DNA from: an uncultured bacterium
GTDB lineage: Bacteria > Myxococcota_A > Bradymonadia > UBA7976 > VGTA01
Direction of reading: 5' to 3'
DNA: 64,000 nucleotides
Assembly: GCA_943788935.1 (NCBI GenBank)
Contig: CALSSE010000009.1
Location: 124,001-188,000 of the forward strand
The notes below the pieces were generated by a model that was not told the origin of the DNA, did no database searches, and was given only the letters and a program-made list of their open reading frames with translations. The number at the start of each line of letters is the position of its first letter. The stretch's first letter is position 1. Position numbers and translations under genes: made by a program. Shown here piece after piece: positions 36,897 to 46,082 of this stretch.

Positions 36897-36932
36897 CATG
36901 CTTCGGCATGAGGAAGTCTCCTCACAGAGGAG
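36897..36932 (-). promoter_or_regulatory. Two hairpins in the leader of the PP2C gene
   Basis: CATGCTTCGGCATG (36897-36910) is a 5-bp stem with a tetraloop; CTCCTC-ACA-GAGGAG (36918-36932) is a 6-bp stem. Both lie within 52 bases upstream of the phosphatase start, downstream of an AT-rich TATATAAAA-type sequence. The stems contain the purine-rich strand GGAGG-like bases, so they might mask translation signals. The significance is uncertain. Confidence 0.35.
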
Positions 36933-36972
36933 GTTAGCTTTATCCTTTTATATACATTAAATGCCTTATTTC

Positions 36973-38892
36973 TCAAGGGGGAGTCAGTAAGAAATCAACG
37001 GAATCCCATTTTTCTTCAGCGATGATCTTTATCCACATATCCCTAAGGCTGAGGTGGAAGTGACGTATCTTTTCCAAAGAACGTCGATCTCCATCATGCT
37101 CAAGTGCATTGATCCATCGAGCAGACATCTCGTGATGAAGTGCCCATGAGTAAGCACTGTCCTCATCAATGATTAAGTAATGAGGGGCATCACTTCTTCG
37201 AACTGAAGACTCTTTATGGTGGGTTAAGCGAGCATCGCTGAGGAGTAGCTGTTTATAGATTTTAAGCCGCTGCTCCTCTAACACGCTAATATCCCATGAG
37301 CGTTGAGCGAGTTGAGGAGAGAGGTACGTGGTAAATAAACTTGATGAGGATCCAGGGAGTGAGAGTCGAGGCCAAAGCTGAGGGGTCATATCGATCGGCC
37401 GTTCAACCTCAAAGCGAGCACCGCTCAATATCAGACTCTCTGTCTCATGGATGGTTGTCAATGTGAGCGGACGCGAGTGGCTTTGTAAACGTTTTAGAGC
37501 CCAAGGTAGCCTTCGGTGTCCTCTAAAAATGAGGTGAAGGTCAGGGCGCCACCCTTCGGTGATTAATAAGCCGACGCTCACGAAATGAGTGGCGTAGAAG
37601 CTCGTCCAGAGACTTCCGTTGAGGGGGACTTCTGAGGTGATCGCTCTCCCCCATTGGGCAGCTCCACGGCTCTGTGGAGGTCTACTATTGGGGTGTTGAG
37701 AGATGACCCCGGTGAGAGCTAAACTTAAAATAATTACGCCGCCCCAGCGCCCAAGTGAGAGCGCAGAGAGGTAGAGTAAGTATAGTGCTCCCGGTGCGGC
37801 AGCCGCCATATAACCACTAAAGTCAGGGTTCGCTTCAGAGAAGGGGTAGGTAAGTTTGGTGAGAGCGATCAAGAGGGTCGCGAGAGCGAGAGTTGGCCCC
37901 CATGATCGCTCGATATGGTCACCAACCTTTATAGGGCGGGCGGGCGCTGAGCTGATCCACCTGCTGAGCGGGGCGGTACGCGCCCAAGTGACCAAGCCTA
38001 AGGAGAGCGACACTAAGAGAGCGAGGCTGATCAGCGCACCGACTTGGCTCATGCCATAGGCGACGAGACGAATGATATTATCGAGGAAGCTGACTTCACT
38101 CGCGCGTTGGTTCACTTGAATTTGCCAAACCTTAGCGCTTATGGTCTCCCAGAGTGACCCCCAGCTATCGATCCATCCCCAACCGCTTATGCCTCCAGCT
38201 TGACCTCTGAGCCAAAGATAAACATAGAGAGAGGCCCCTCCTGCGAAACAGGCTAAACTCCATCCCCACACTCGGCGAGGCAGCTGAAGCGTGAAGAGGT
38301 GAGGGAGGAGGGCTATTCCCAGAGCGGCGGTGAGTAAGGTGTGGTTCGCTGATAATAGGCCGAGAGAGAGGGCAGCGATGAGATAAGCTCTTTGGTCATG
38401 TGTTCGATGAGCATGAAATAGAGCGCTCCACACTACCGTGGTGAGGGCCCATTGCGGCGCATATACCTCAGCTCGGGTGACTTGAAGCCAGACCATGGGT
38501 AGACCAATGGCGGTGAGGGCACCCACCAAGGCTGACATGCGAGCGATCTTCTGTGGAATGAGGGAGGGAGTGAGCTTCAGAAAGCCGAGATAGCTGGCTC
38601 CAATCCCAAGCGCCCCCCATAAGCTACTCGCTAGATGTCCCCGCTCGGCGGCGTCAAACCACGGGAAGAGCTGACTGATATGAATACTGAGCAAGGTCAA
38701 TGGATGACCGGGCGGATGGGCGACCGCGAGAGTTCTACCCGCAGAGATGAATTCACTCGTATCATGCCAATGGAGGCCGATGAGCACCTCAGGATAGACC
38801 CAACACCACCCTAAGAGAGCGATGAGACAGGCGAGCCATGAGTCTAGCCATGAGTCGGTATGGTTCATATTGGGGGGGGGAGAAGAAGACAT
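36973..38892 (-). CDS. DUF2723-family polytopic membrane protein
   Basis: The protein has 639 residues, with many hydrophobic segments in the N-terminal two thirds. The key block near the N-terminus is LHWHDTSEFISAGRTLAVAHPPGHPLTLLS, matching the DUF2723 motif (Asp-x-x-Glu-Phe ... AHPPGYP), a GT-C-like family thought to transfer sugars from lipid-linked donors. The remaining third is soluble. It lies upstream of the PP2C gene and 6 bases after a rhodanese gene. Substrate unknown. Confidence 0.82.
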   Translation of the reverse strand: MSSSPPPNMNHTDSWLDSWLACLIALLGWCWVYPEVLIGLHWHDTSEFISAGRTLAVAHPPGHPLTLLSIHISQLFPWFDAAERGHLASSLWGALGIGASYLGFLKLTPSLIPQKIARMSALVGALTAIGLPMVWLQVTRAEVYAPQWALTTVVWSALFHAHRTHDQRAYLIAALSLGLLSANHTLLTAALGIALLPHLFTLQLPRRVWGWSLACFAGGASLYVYLWLRGQAGGISGWGWIDSWGSLWETISAKVWQIQVNQRASEVSFLDNIIRLVAYGMSQVGALISLALLVSLSLGLVTWARTAPLSRWISSAPARPIKVGDHIERSWGPTLALATLLIALTKLTYPFSEANPDFSGYMAAAAPGALYLLYLSALSLGRWGGVIILSLALTGVISQHPNSRPPQSRGAAQWGRAITSEVPLNGSLWTSFYATHFVSVGLLITEGWRPDLHLIFRGHRRLPWALKRLQSHSRPLTLTTIHETESLILSGARFEVERPIDMTPQLWPRLSLPGSSSSLFTTYLSPQLAQRSWDISVLEEQRLKIYKQLLLSDARLTHHKESSVRRSDAPHYLIIDEDSAYSWALHHEMSARWINALEHDGDRRSLEKIRHFHLSLRDMWIKIIAEEKWDSVDFLLTPP

Positions 38893-38898
38893 GGAAGC

Positions 38899-39975
38899 TC
38901 ACCGTGAGTCTATCAAAGGGTGGGCATCTGCCGTATAATTCAGCGTCCAATCCCACCATGAACCATCATAGTTCATGGCCTCATCAAAGCCCGCTTCATG
39001 GAGGGCGAGATAGATAAATGCTGAGCGAACCCCTCCGGTACAATAAGTAAAGACAGGTTGGTTCTCTAGTACTCCTAAACGTAAAAATATCGCCTTCAAC
39101 TCTTGAGAAGAACGAAGATGATGATCAGCGGTGAGTAGCGATCGCCAAGGCAGGTGAACGCTCTCTTTGAGATGTCCACCATAGCTCGATCCATAAGGAG
39201 TCTCTCCTTCAAACTCTCGCCTAGATCTAGCGTCGATAGAGAGGTGACCCGTAGAGACCAACCGCGCTGCTTTCTCTGTGTCAACTCTCAGCTCAGGTCG
39301 AGGTTGAACCTCCCATGAAGAAGGAACGATAGTCGGAGTTCGTCCCCAACTTGTTTGGACCTGAGCTGATTTGAGCGCAGCCCATCCCCCTTCTACAACA
39401 TAGACATTCTTATGCCCGAGGTACTCAAGGAGCCATAGCATTCTAGCTTCTTCTCCCCAGCCTCGCTCCCACTCTCCGTAGATGATGATCTGTTGCTCAG
39501 GGCTCAGCCCTAAGGCTCTTACTCTTTTTTGGAGGGCACCTTGAGGGATCAATACCCCAGATCTTGATTCGACCGTAAAATCTCTCCATGGGGTATGTAG
39601 AGCCCCTCGAGCGCGTGACCAATAATACTTAGGAGACAGATCTCTAGCGTCTAGTAAACTAAGCTGTGGACGATGAGTTTGACCCACAGATCTCCTCTCA
39701 GCTTTGTTTATGATGGCCACAGCCTGAGCGGCGCTTATCACTCGCTTGAACGCTCGATGATCAGCGCTTTGATGTCCGCTGGATCGTTCAACAGTGGGTG
39801 ATGATACGGATCTTCCCTCCACTTGATGAACGTTACTCATCGTCAGCGCTAGAGTGAAGAGAGCTGAGGAGAGCCAAGAGAGCTGAGGAGAGCCAAGAGA
39901 GCCAAGAGAGCTGAAGACTGAACGGGTAATGACACATAAAAGAGTGGTGAAGAGTGATCGTTCAGCGCTGAGAGC
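38899..39975 (-). CDS. Exported tandem-rhodanese sulfurtransferase
   Basis: Start uncertain: ATGs at 40032, 39987 and 39975 all lie inside the end of the phosphorylase gene. From 39975 there is a signal-like stretch (LFTTLLCVITRSVFSSLGS) that contains two 19-bp repeats. Domain 1 (about residues 70-200) has the rhodanese layout, but its active loop reads YGEWERGWG, lacking a cysteine. Domain 2 has the catalytic loop YCTGGVRSA with Cys. Such two-domain proteins transfer sulfane sulfur, with only the second domain active. Confidence 0.8.
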   Translation of the reverse strand, partial: ALSAERSLFTTLLCVITRSVFSSLGSLGSPQLSWLSSALFTLALTMSNVHQVEGRSVSSPTVERSSGHQSADHRAFKRVISAAQAVAIINKAERRSVGQTHRPQLSLLDARDLSPKYYWSRARGALHTPWRDFTVESRSGVLIPQGALQKRVRALGLSPEQQIIIYGEWERGWGEEARMLWLLEYLGHKNVYVVEGGWAALKSAQVQTSWGRTPTIVPSSWEVQPRPELRVDTEKAARLVSTGHLSIDARSRREFEGETPYGSSYGGHLKESVHLPWRSLLTADHHLRSSQELKAIFLRLGVLENQPVFTYCTGGVRSAFIYLALHEAGFDEAMNYDGSWWDWTLNYTADAHPLIDSR

Positions 39976-41260
39976 CATAGACTGTCTCATAGATGAGCTC
40001 AGGCTCATCACAGGGCGTCGCTGAGTATTCAAAAGCGCTCAGCAACTTATGCTTGGCTTCTTCTAGGCCACGGTCAGCGTGATGGATCCACAGGAGCGGC
40101 TCGCCACTCTCCACTTGGTCACCAACCTTGGCGACGAGCTCAATGCCTACTCTAGGGTCAACGCGCTCTTCTTTGACTTGACGACCGGCGCCCAGCAAGA
40201 CCGCCGCATCACCGACTTGCCTAGCATCTAATACCGAAACATAGCCTGATTGAGGAGCGAGAAGAGGAACGCGATGAGGGGCGGTCGGAAGCAGAGAGGT
40301 ATCTTTGACCATCCCTAGATCACCGTGCTGAGACTTGACCATCTTATAGAAGTACTCAAGCGCTGCGCCGCTCTCTAGTCGCTCTCTAGCTAAGTCGCGA
40401 GGTAAGCCGACCATCTCTAGAAGCTCTTCAGCGAGCTTGAGCGTGAGGTTGACACAGTCTTGAGGACCTGCTCCGCTCAAAATATCAATCGATTCTCTCA
40501 CCTCGAGAGCGTTACCGACCATGAAGCCTAGCGGTTGATCCATCTGAGTGAGTATGGCTCTTACTGATCGCCCCATCCCTTCACCGAGAGCGATACAGGT
40601 CTCAGCTAGGGTCCGCCCATCTTCTAAAGAGCGCATAAAGGCTCCTCGTCCGACCTTGACATCCAAGATGAGATGCTCGGTGCCCTCAGCTATTTTCTTA
40701 GACATAATCGAGCTAGCGATGAGCGGGATAGAGGGGACTGTGCCGGTGACATCACGCAAAGAATAAAGTTCCCGGTCGATCGGCGCGACATCTTCTGTTT
40801 GACCGATCATGCCTACATTCACTGAGCGTAGTAATCGCTCTAGTTCTTGAGGGGGGATCCGAGTCTGAAATCCTTTAATGCTCTCTAGTTTATCGAGAGT
40901 CCCCCCAGTGTGTCCTAAGCCACGACCGCTCATCATGGGGACCATGAGGTCACAAGAGGCTAAGAGCGGAGCGAGAGGAAGGCTGATCTTATCACCCACC
41001 CCTCCGGTGCTGTGCTTGTCCACTTTAGGGAGAGGGAGGTGACTTAAGTCAAGAGACTGTCCGCTGTCTACCATCTCTCGTGTCCAATTGACTAGTTCCT
41101 CGGTCTTCATCCCCTTGAAATAAATCGCCATCAAGAGAGCGCTCATCTGATATTCGGGAACGTCCCCATCTAAAAAGGATCGAAAAAGCTCCCTAATCTC
41201 TTCTCGCTCAAGTGAGCCTCCCTCTCTCTTCTTTATGATCGTTTCGACTGCGCGAACCAT
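39962..41260 (-). CDS. deoA: Thymidine / pyrimidine-nucleoside phosphorylase
   Basis: Phosphorolysis of pyrimidine deoxynucleosides for salvage. It carries the family motif SGRGLGHTGGTLDKLESI, PKVDKHSTGGVGDKISLPLAPL, LYSLRDVTGTVPSIPLIASSIMSKKIAEG and a C-terminal barrel-sandwich domain. Length 432 fits. It overlaps the rhodanese gene on the same strand. DeoA versus Pdp specificity cannot be decided by eye. Confidence 0.93.
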   Translation of the reverse strand: MVRAVETIIKKREGGSLEREEIRELFRSFLDGDVPEYQMSALLMAIYFKGMKTEELVNWTREMVDSGQSLDLSHLPLPKVDKHSTGGVGDKISLPLAPLLASCDLMVPMMSGRGLGHTGGTLDKLESIKGFQTRIPPQELERLLRSVNVGMIGQTEDVAPIDRELYSLRDVTGTVPSIPLIASSIMSKKIAEGTEHLILDVKVGRGAFMRSLEDGRTLAETCIALGEGMGRSVRAILTQMDQPLGFMVGNALEVRESIDILSGAGPQDCVNLTLKLAEELLEMVGLPRDLARERLESGAALEYFYKMVKSQHGDLGMVKDTSLLPTAPHRVPLLAPQSGYVSVLDARQVGDAAVLLGAGRQVKEERVDPRVGIELVAKVGDQVESGEPLLWIHHADRGLEEAKHKLLSAFEYSATPCDEPELIYETVYGSQR

Positions 41261-41387
41261 CGCAACACCTCTCTATATCTCTACCCACTGTAAGGGTGTG
41301 TGTGACATGAACACTCATTGATGTGAGATGTTTTGCTCTCACTGTCTCTTAGGATATGAATAGGCTCACTGCAGGCCGTTGACTGAG

Positions 41388-41429
41388 CCTCCTCTTTAGA
41401 CGCTAGAGGAGGGTCACTCTTAAGAGTGA
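41388..41429 (-). other. Two inverted repeats between the coiled-coil gene and the phosphorylase gene
   Basis: CCTCCTCT ... AGAGGAGG (41388-41412, 9-base loop) and the perfect palindrome TCACTCTTAAGAGTGA (41414-41429) lie 3' of the coiled-coil gene. Neither is followed by a T run, so intrinsic termination is not well supported; they might slow polymerase or stabilise the message end. Confidence 0.45.
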
Positions 41430-41455
41430 AACCAGTAGACCGGTAATTCGGTACT

Positions 41456-44008
41456 CTATAGCTCGCCCGACCCTGCACCCTCTTGTCCAAAGTCACTGAT
41501 CGGTTCCGCCTCTGAGGGAGTATTAGTGTGTGGCTCAGCGCTGACCTCTTTAGGCGCACCGCTGCTTAATACTGCCCCAGGGCTATTTGTCTCATCTGCA
41601 TCTTCTTCTTCATCAAAGATGAAATCGATCTTATCAGGACCCTTAGAGATACGCTCTTCAAGTTCATCTCCCTCGGGGGGGATAGGGACAGGAGTTCTCC
41701 CAGGCGCCTGAGATTCAGAGGTCGCTGGTGAAGGAGGGACTGAGGATACAGCTGAGAGAGAGAGGTCATAGTCTTCTTCACCCCTTTCGTATACTCCGTC
41801 TTCATCGCTGACACTCTGAGCTGAGATCTCTTGGGGGATCTCAAATTCTTCATTCTCGACCTCAGCATCTGCTGCCGATATGGAGGAGTGATGATCATCA
41901 TATTCAGGGATAACTAGATCGATGTCCTTGTTAACAAGCTCGTTCGTAGACTCATTAATAACTTCGTTGATAGAGGCGGTCTCTGCCTGTGAAGAGGTGA
42001 GCGCTCCGCTGTTTGCGCCCATTAAGATCACTTGAGGAACCTCGAGCTCAACATGATGCATATGCTCAAGGAAACGTTGAGCGATCTCTAAGCTCTGTCC
42101 GATTTTTTGGCTGAGCTGAGAGAACTGACTCACTTGAGCGTTAAGCTCGATAACCTGATGGTTAAGTCGTTCACGGCTCTCTCGCTCCATACTGAGCTCC
42201 CTAGATGACCTCTGACGGTAGCGCTTAAGTTCATCATCGAGAGTATTAGCGCGCTCACGCTCAAAGGAGAGGTCTTCATGCAGAGTCGCCAGAGATTCAT
42301 CTCGCTTGCGAATCTCTTCGATGTGGGTCTTAGTCTCAGTCTTTAGATCGCTGACCTCACTCTCTCGAAGACCCTGTGTCTCATCGAGACTCTCCTGAAG
42401 TGACTCTAGCTTAGCGTTGAGCTCTTCTTGAGTCTCCACGTGGCCGAGGACCTCATCCTGTACAGCGGAGAGCTGCTCTTGAGTCAAGTTGAGGGTATCA
42501 GAGAGGTCTTGGATTTGCTCTTCAAGAGTGCTGCGCTCGTCATCAAACTGTTTGATATCTTGGCTCTGAACCGAGAATTGGGTACGCAAGTCAGCGAGCT
42601 CAGCCTCTACGTTAGCCTTTTCGTTGGTGAGAGAGTCAAAGTGGTCATCACGTTGGTTGAGCTCTTCTTCCAACTCTTGCAGCTTATCGCTCTGCTTCAG
42701 ATGCTCTTCTTCTACGAGGGAGAAGGCGGCGTCACGCTCGGCGAGAGTCTCTTGGGCGAGCTTAAGTTGATCGGTGGTTTCTCGATGCTCTCCGCTGAGA
42801 GATTGATGCTCTTCTTGTAGTTCATCGAGCTCACCTCGAGCTCTCTTGAAGCCCTCTCTCTCTTGATCGAGAGTTTGACTAAGCGCGTTGAATCGAGCGG
42901 CTTCTTCACGGAGCAGCTCTTCACGATCTCCGACTTGTTCTTGTTGAGTGTTGAGCTGTTCATTGAGCTGATTGATTTGAGTCGTGAGATTTACTTGAGC
43001 TTGCTCATGATCGCGAACTTGACCCTGAACGCCCTCTAGCTGCTGGGTAAATTCTTCTTGAGCATCTATGCCTAGGCGACGTTGGTCAGCGACCTCACGC
43101 TGAAGCTCGACATTTTGCTCACGCTCTTGATCATAACGAACCTGAAGCGAGTCATAGTCTCTCTGTACTTGAGAGAGCTTAACCCGGATTTCATTGAGCT
43201 CTAAGATGCTGCGCCTCGCCTGCTCATCGTTCGCTCCAATGTTTCTATCTAGATGAGCGAGTTTTGTCTCTAGATCCTCTTCTCGTGATTGAGCTTCATC
43301 AAGCGCCAAGCGATGCTCACGCTCAAGCTCTTCGATACGCTCTTCAAAGTCTTCGGTCGCTGTGTGAAGTCGATCAGCGAGCTCACTCTTGAGGGATTCG
43401 ACTTCTTCGCTCTTTTGAACTTCGAGTTCACCTTTTAGAGAGGAGCGTTCAGCGTTGAGCGTTGACTCTAGCGTGCTTACGTTCTCTTCATAGTGGGCGA
43501 TGGTCTCTTCGAGCTTGGTCTGGAATGACTTGTCCGCTCTCTCTAGGTCTAGCTCTGAGCGCTGTTTAATCTCGCTGAGAGCTGACTCCAAGCGACTGAC
43601 TTCAGCTTGACTCTGAGTCACCTCTGATTGAGAAGAGACTTGGAGGTTTTCGAGTTGTTCGGCCAACCGCTGAGATTCACGCTCCGCCTGCTGACGAGTG
43701 AAACGCTCATTCTCTAAGCTATGGTTTGTTCGTCGCTGTTGAGTCTCGGCGACTCGGAGCTGCTCTTGCAGCTCAGTGACCATTCCATTGCTATCAACAA
43801 GATCCCCTTTGGTTCGGGTGAATCTTTTAGAGAGATCAGACAGCTTGTCCTCTGCCTCTATTAATTCTCTCTGAGCACCACGTTCACTGGTATGTACGCG
43901 CTCTAGCTGTTCTTTAAGGGAGGAGATCTCCCGCTGAAGCGCCTCGACCTCTGTTTGGAGTTGATTGCGCTCGTTTATGATGTTCGCCTCGTCCTGGCTG
44001 GGGCTCAT
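41456..44008 (-). CDS. Large coiled-coil protein with acidic disordered tail
   Basis: The protein has 850 residues. Residues of about 10-660 are nearly uninterrupted heptad-like sequence rich in Glu, Gln, Arg and Leu, typical of a long parallel coiled coil (SMC/intermediate-filament-like). No globular head, Walker motif or signal peptide is seen. The C-terminal 190 residues are acidic and Ser/Pro-rich, probably disordered (SSVPPSPATSESQAPGRTPVPI; IDFIFDEEEDADETNS). A cytoplasmic scaffold or polarity/division factor is possible. No family is firmly recognised. It is followed by two inverted repeats, then deoA. Confidence 0.75.
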   Translation of the reverse strand: MSPSQDEANIINERNQLQTEVEALQREISSLKEQLERVHTSERGAQRELIEAEDKLSDLSKRFTRTKGDLVDSNGMVTELQEQLRVAETQQRRTNHSLENERFTRQQAERESQRLAEQLENLQVSSQSEVTQSQAEVSRLESALSEIKQRSELDLERADKSFQTKLEETIAHYEENVSTLESTLNAERSSLKGELEVQKSEEVESLKSELADRLHTATEDFEERIEELEREHRLALDEAQSREEDLETKLAHLDRNIGANDEQARRSILELNEIRVKLSQVQRDYDSLQVRYDQEREQNVELQREVADQRRLGIDAQEEFTQQLEGVQGQVRDHEQAQVNLTTQINQLNEQLNTQQEQVGDREELLREEAARFNALSQTLDQEREGFKRARGELDELQEEHQSLSGEHRETTDQLKLAQETLAERDAAFSLVEEEHLKQSDKLQELEEELNQRDDHFDSLTNEKANVEAELADLRTQFSVQSQDIKQFDDERSTLEEQIQDLSDTLNLTQEQLSAVQDEVLGHVETQEELNAKLESLQESLDETQGLRESEVSDLKTETKTHIEEIRKRDESLATLHEDLSFERERANTLDDELKRYRQRSSRELSMERESRERLNHQVIELNAQVSQFSQLSQKIGQSLEIAQRFLEHMHHVELEVPQVILMGANSGALTSSQAETASINEVINESTNELVNKDIDLVIPEYDDHHSSISAADAEVENEEFEIPQEISAQSVSDEDGVYERGEEDYDLSLSAVSSVPPSPATSESQAPGRTPVPIPPEGDELEERISKGPDKIDFIFDEEEDADETNSPGAVLSSGAPKEVSAEPHTNTPSEAEPISDFGQEGAGSGEL

Positions 44009-44357
44009 AGCACTCTCTTTAGTAAACTCTTGATGAGATGATGGAGACCACGTCGCGTCTTGGCTTGTCGTGATGATCTAATTGAATAGGGCTAAGCGAG
44101 GACATCATTGTAAATACGAGTCATCGCTTATGAATAGTACGGGTCGCTCACTGCTGCTAAACAGCATTAGAGGGGTGTGACTAATAAAAATATGATCACT
44201 CCTCTACGAACTTGTAAACGTTTTTATGTTAAAGTCTCGCTCAGTTCAAGTATTTAGCGACATCATCTCATCAAAATGCGATGAACTTGCGAAATCGTCT
44301 TTTGGGATTTATGCTCCCGCATTCTCATTATTTAATTTTTTTAGGGGGACACGCTTT
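44009..44357. other. Intergenic region between coiled-coil gene and ettA (349 bases)
   Basis: Divergent spacer, probably holding promoters for both genes. An in-frame upstream ATG (44226) would add 44 residues to EttA that match nothing in the family. The conserved MAEQFIYHM start at 44358 with GGGGG upstream is preferred. No RNA gene is recognised. Confidence 0.55.
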
Positions 44358-45152
44358 ATGGCTGAACAGTTTATCTACCACATGAGAGATCTCAAAAAAG
44401 TCTATTCTGGCGGTAAAGAGGTCTTAAAAGGGATTCATCTCTCTTTCTATCCCGGTGCCAAAATTGGAGTGATCGGAGGTAATGGTTCAGGTAAGTCTAC
44501 TTTACTGAGAGTGATGGCTGGGCAGGACCAAGATTTTGTCGGTGAGGCGTGGTTGGCGGATGGCTTTACAGTAGGTTATTTACCACAGGAGCCAGTTCTC
44601 AATGAAGAGAAGGATGTCCTCGGTAACGTCAAAGAAGCGGTACAGGGGACTCAAGACCTCCTCGATGAATTTGAAGAGATCAGCATGAAGATGGGGGAGC
44701 CGATGAGCGATGATGAGCTAAACGCGCTCTTCGATCGACAAGGAGCGCTTCAGGATAAGATAGACGCTGTAGATGCGTGGACCCTCGACAGCCAATTGGA
44801 AGTAGCGATGGACGCGCTGCGACTCCCACCAAGTGACGCTGATGTTAAGATCTTAAGCGGTGGTGAGAAGAGACGAGTGGCGATTTGTAAGCTATTATTG
44901 CAAAAACCAGATCTCCTCCTCTTAGATGAACCGACAAACCACTTGGACGCAGAGTCTGTCGCGTGGTTAGAGGCTCACTTAAAGAGCTATCATGGAACGA
45001 TCGTACTCATTACCCACGATCGGTACTTCCTTGATAACGTCACCGAGTGGATCTTAGAGTTAGAGGGCGGTAAAGGTTTACCATGGAAGGGTAACTACTC
45101 GACTTGGCTAGAGCAGAAGCAAGAGAAGTTACAGCAGAAAGAGAAGAAGTGA
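44358..45152 (+). CDS. ettA: EttA N-terminal part (ABC-F translation factor), ends at a frameshift
   Basis: Energy-dependent translational throttle protein EttA: an ABC-F ATPase acting at the ribosomal E site. This part has MAEQFIYHMRDLKKVY, Walker A GGNGSGKST, the signature LSGGEKRRVAICKLLL and Walker B LLLLDEPTNHLD, followed by the linker helix WLEQKQEKLQQKEKK. The frame then stops at TGA (45150-45152). The next base phase continues the linker perfectly (SSRQRALREELDWIRSSPKGRQSKSKARVKAFEDL), so the stop results from one extra base in GAAGAAGTGAG. Start at 44358 rather than 44226, on family grounds. Confidence 0.88.
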   Translation: MAEQFIYHMRDLKKVYSGGKEVLKGIHLSFYPGAKIGVIGGNGSGKSTLLRVMAGQDQDFVGEAWLADGFTVGYLPQEPVLNEEKDVLGNVKEAVQGTQDLLDEFEEISMKMGEPMSDDELNALFDRQGALQDKIDAVDAWTLDSQLEVAMDALRLPPSDADVKILSGGEKRRVAICKLLLQKPDLLLLDEPTNHLDAESVAWLEAHLKSYHGTIVLITHDRYFLDNVTEWILELEGGKGLPWKGNYSTWLEQKQEKLQQKEKK

Positions 45153-45153
45153 G

Positions 45154-46035
45154 TCCTCACGCCAGCGTGCGCTCCGAGAAGAGTTAGACTGGATTCGCTC
45201 CTCGCCTAAAGGTAGACAAAGTAAGAGTAAAGCACGCGTAAAAGCCTTTGAAGATCTCATGAATAATCAAGCTCAAGAGCGAGCGAGAGGACTAGAGCTT
45301 CGTATTCCCCCTGGACCACGCTTGGGTGATTTGGTCTTTGAAGTAAATAATCTCAAGAAAGGCTTTGAGGAGAATCTCCTCATCGATGACTTGAGCTTCA
45401 AAGTTCCGCCTGGAGCGATCGTAGGGATCATCGGAGCGAATGGTGCAGGTAAATCAACACTCTTCAAAATGCTCATTGGGGATCAGACGCCCGATGAAGG
45501 AGAGCTTCGTGTCGGTCCTACGGTAGAGCTCGCTTATGTCGACCAGAGTCGTAGCGCTCTTGATGGAGAGAAGACGATTTGGGAAGAGGTGTCTGAGGGG
45601 GCTGAGGTGATTGAGGTGGGGCGTGACAAGATTAATTCCCGAGCTTACGTCGGCGCCTTTGGTTTTAAGGGTTCTGACCAGCAAAAAATGGTGGGTAAGT
45701 TGAGTGGTGGTGAGCGTAATCGTGTCCATCTCGCTAAACTCCTAAAGTCTAGAGGGAACGTGATCTTACTTGATGAGCCAACCAATGATCTCGATGTGGA
45801 TACGCTGAGAGCGCTTGAAGAGGCTTTACTGACATTCCCAGGATGCGCCCTCGTAATCAGCCACGATCGTTACTTCTTAGATCGTATCGCGACTCATATG
45901 TTAGCGTTTGAAGGGAACTCAAACGTAGAGTGGTTCGAGGGGAATTATCAAGATTATGACGCGGATAGAAAGCGTCGACTCGGCCCTGATGCAGATATCC
46001 CTAAGCGAATTAAATATCGGAAATTTACTCGCTGA
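45154..46035 (+). CDS. ettA: EttA C-terminal part (second ATPase), in the shifted frame
   Basis: Continues EttA after the frameshift: the arm/linker region SSRQRALREELDWIRSS, Walker A GANGAGKST, signature LSGGERNRVHLAKLL, Walker B VILLDEPTNDLD and the conserved tail DADIPKRIKYRKFTR. There is no proper start before ATG 45259, which lies inside the conserved linker, so separate translation is unlikely. Joined to the 44358 segment, the full protein would be about 558 residues, as expected for EttA. Read as an assembly indel or a real disruption. Confidence 0.85.
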   Translation, partial: SSRQRALREELDWIRSSPKGRQSKSKARVKAFEDLMNNQAQERARGLELRIPPGPRLGDLVFEVNNLKKGFEENLLIDDLSFKVPPGAIVGIIGANGAGKSTLFKMLIGDQTPDEGELRVGPTVELAYVDQSRSALDGEKTIWEEVSEGAEVIEVGRDKINSRAYVGAFGFKGSDQQKMVGKLSGGERNRVHLAKLLKSRGNVILLDEPTNDLDVDTLRALEEALLTFPGCALVISHDRYFLDRIATHMLAFEGNSNVEWFEGNYQDYDADRKRRLGPDADIPKRIKYRKFTR

Positions 46036-46082
46036 GGGTGAGGTATCACACCTCGTTGTGAGTAGGAGGAGGAGAGAATAAT

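Noticed and set aside
41281-41559. Small minus-strand open frame between deoA and the coiled-coil gene
   Set aside because: No domain, and it overlaps the coiled-coil gene in another frame; treated as a shadow.
44226-44357. Upstream start of EttA giving 44 extra residues
   Set aside because: The extension matches no EttA sequence; MAEQFIYHM at 44358 with GGGGG upstream is the conserved start.
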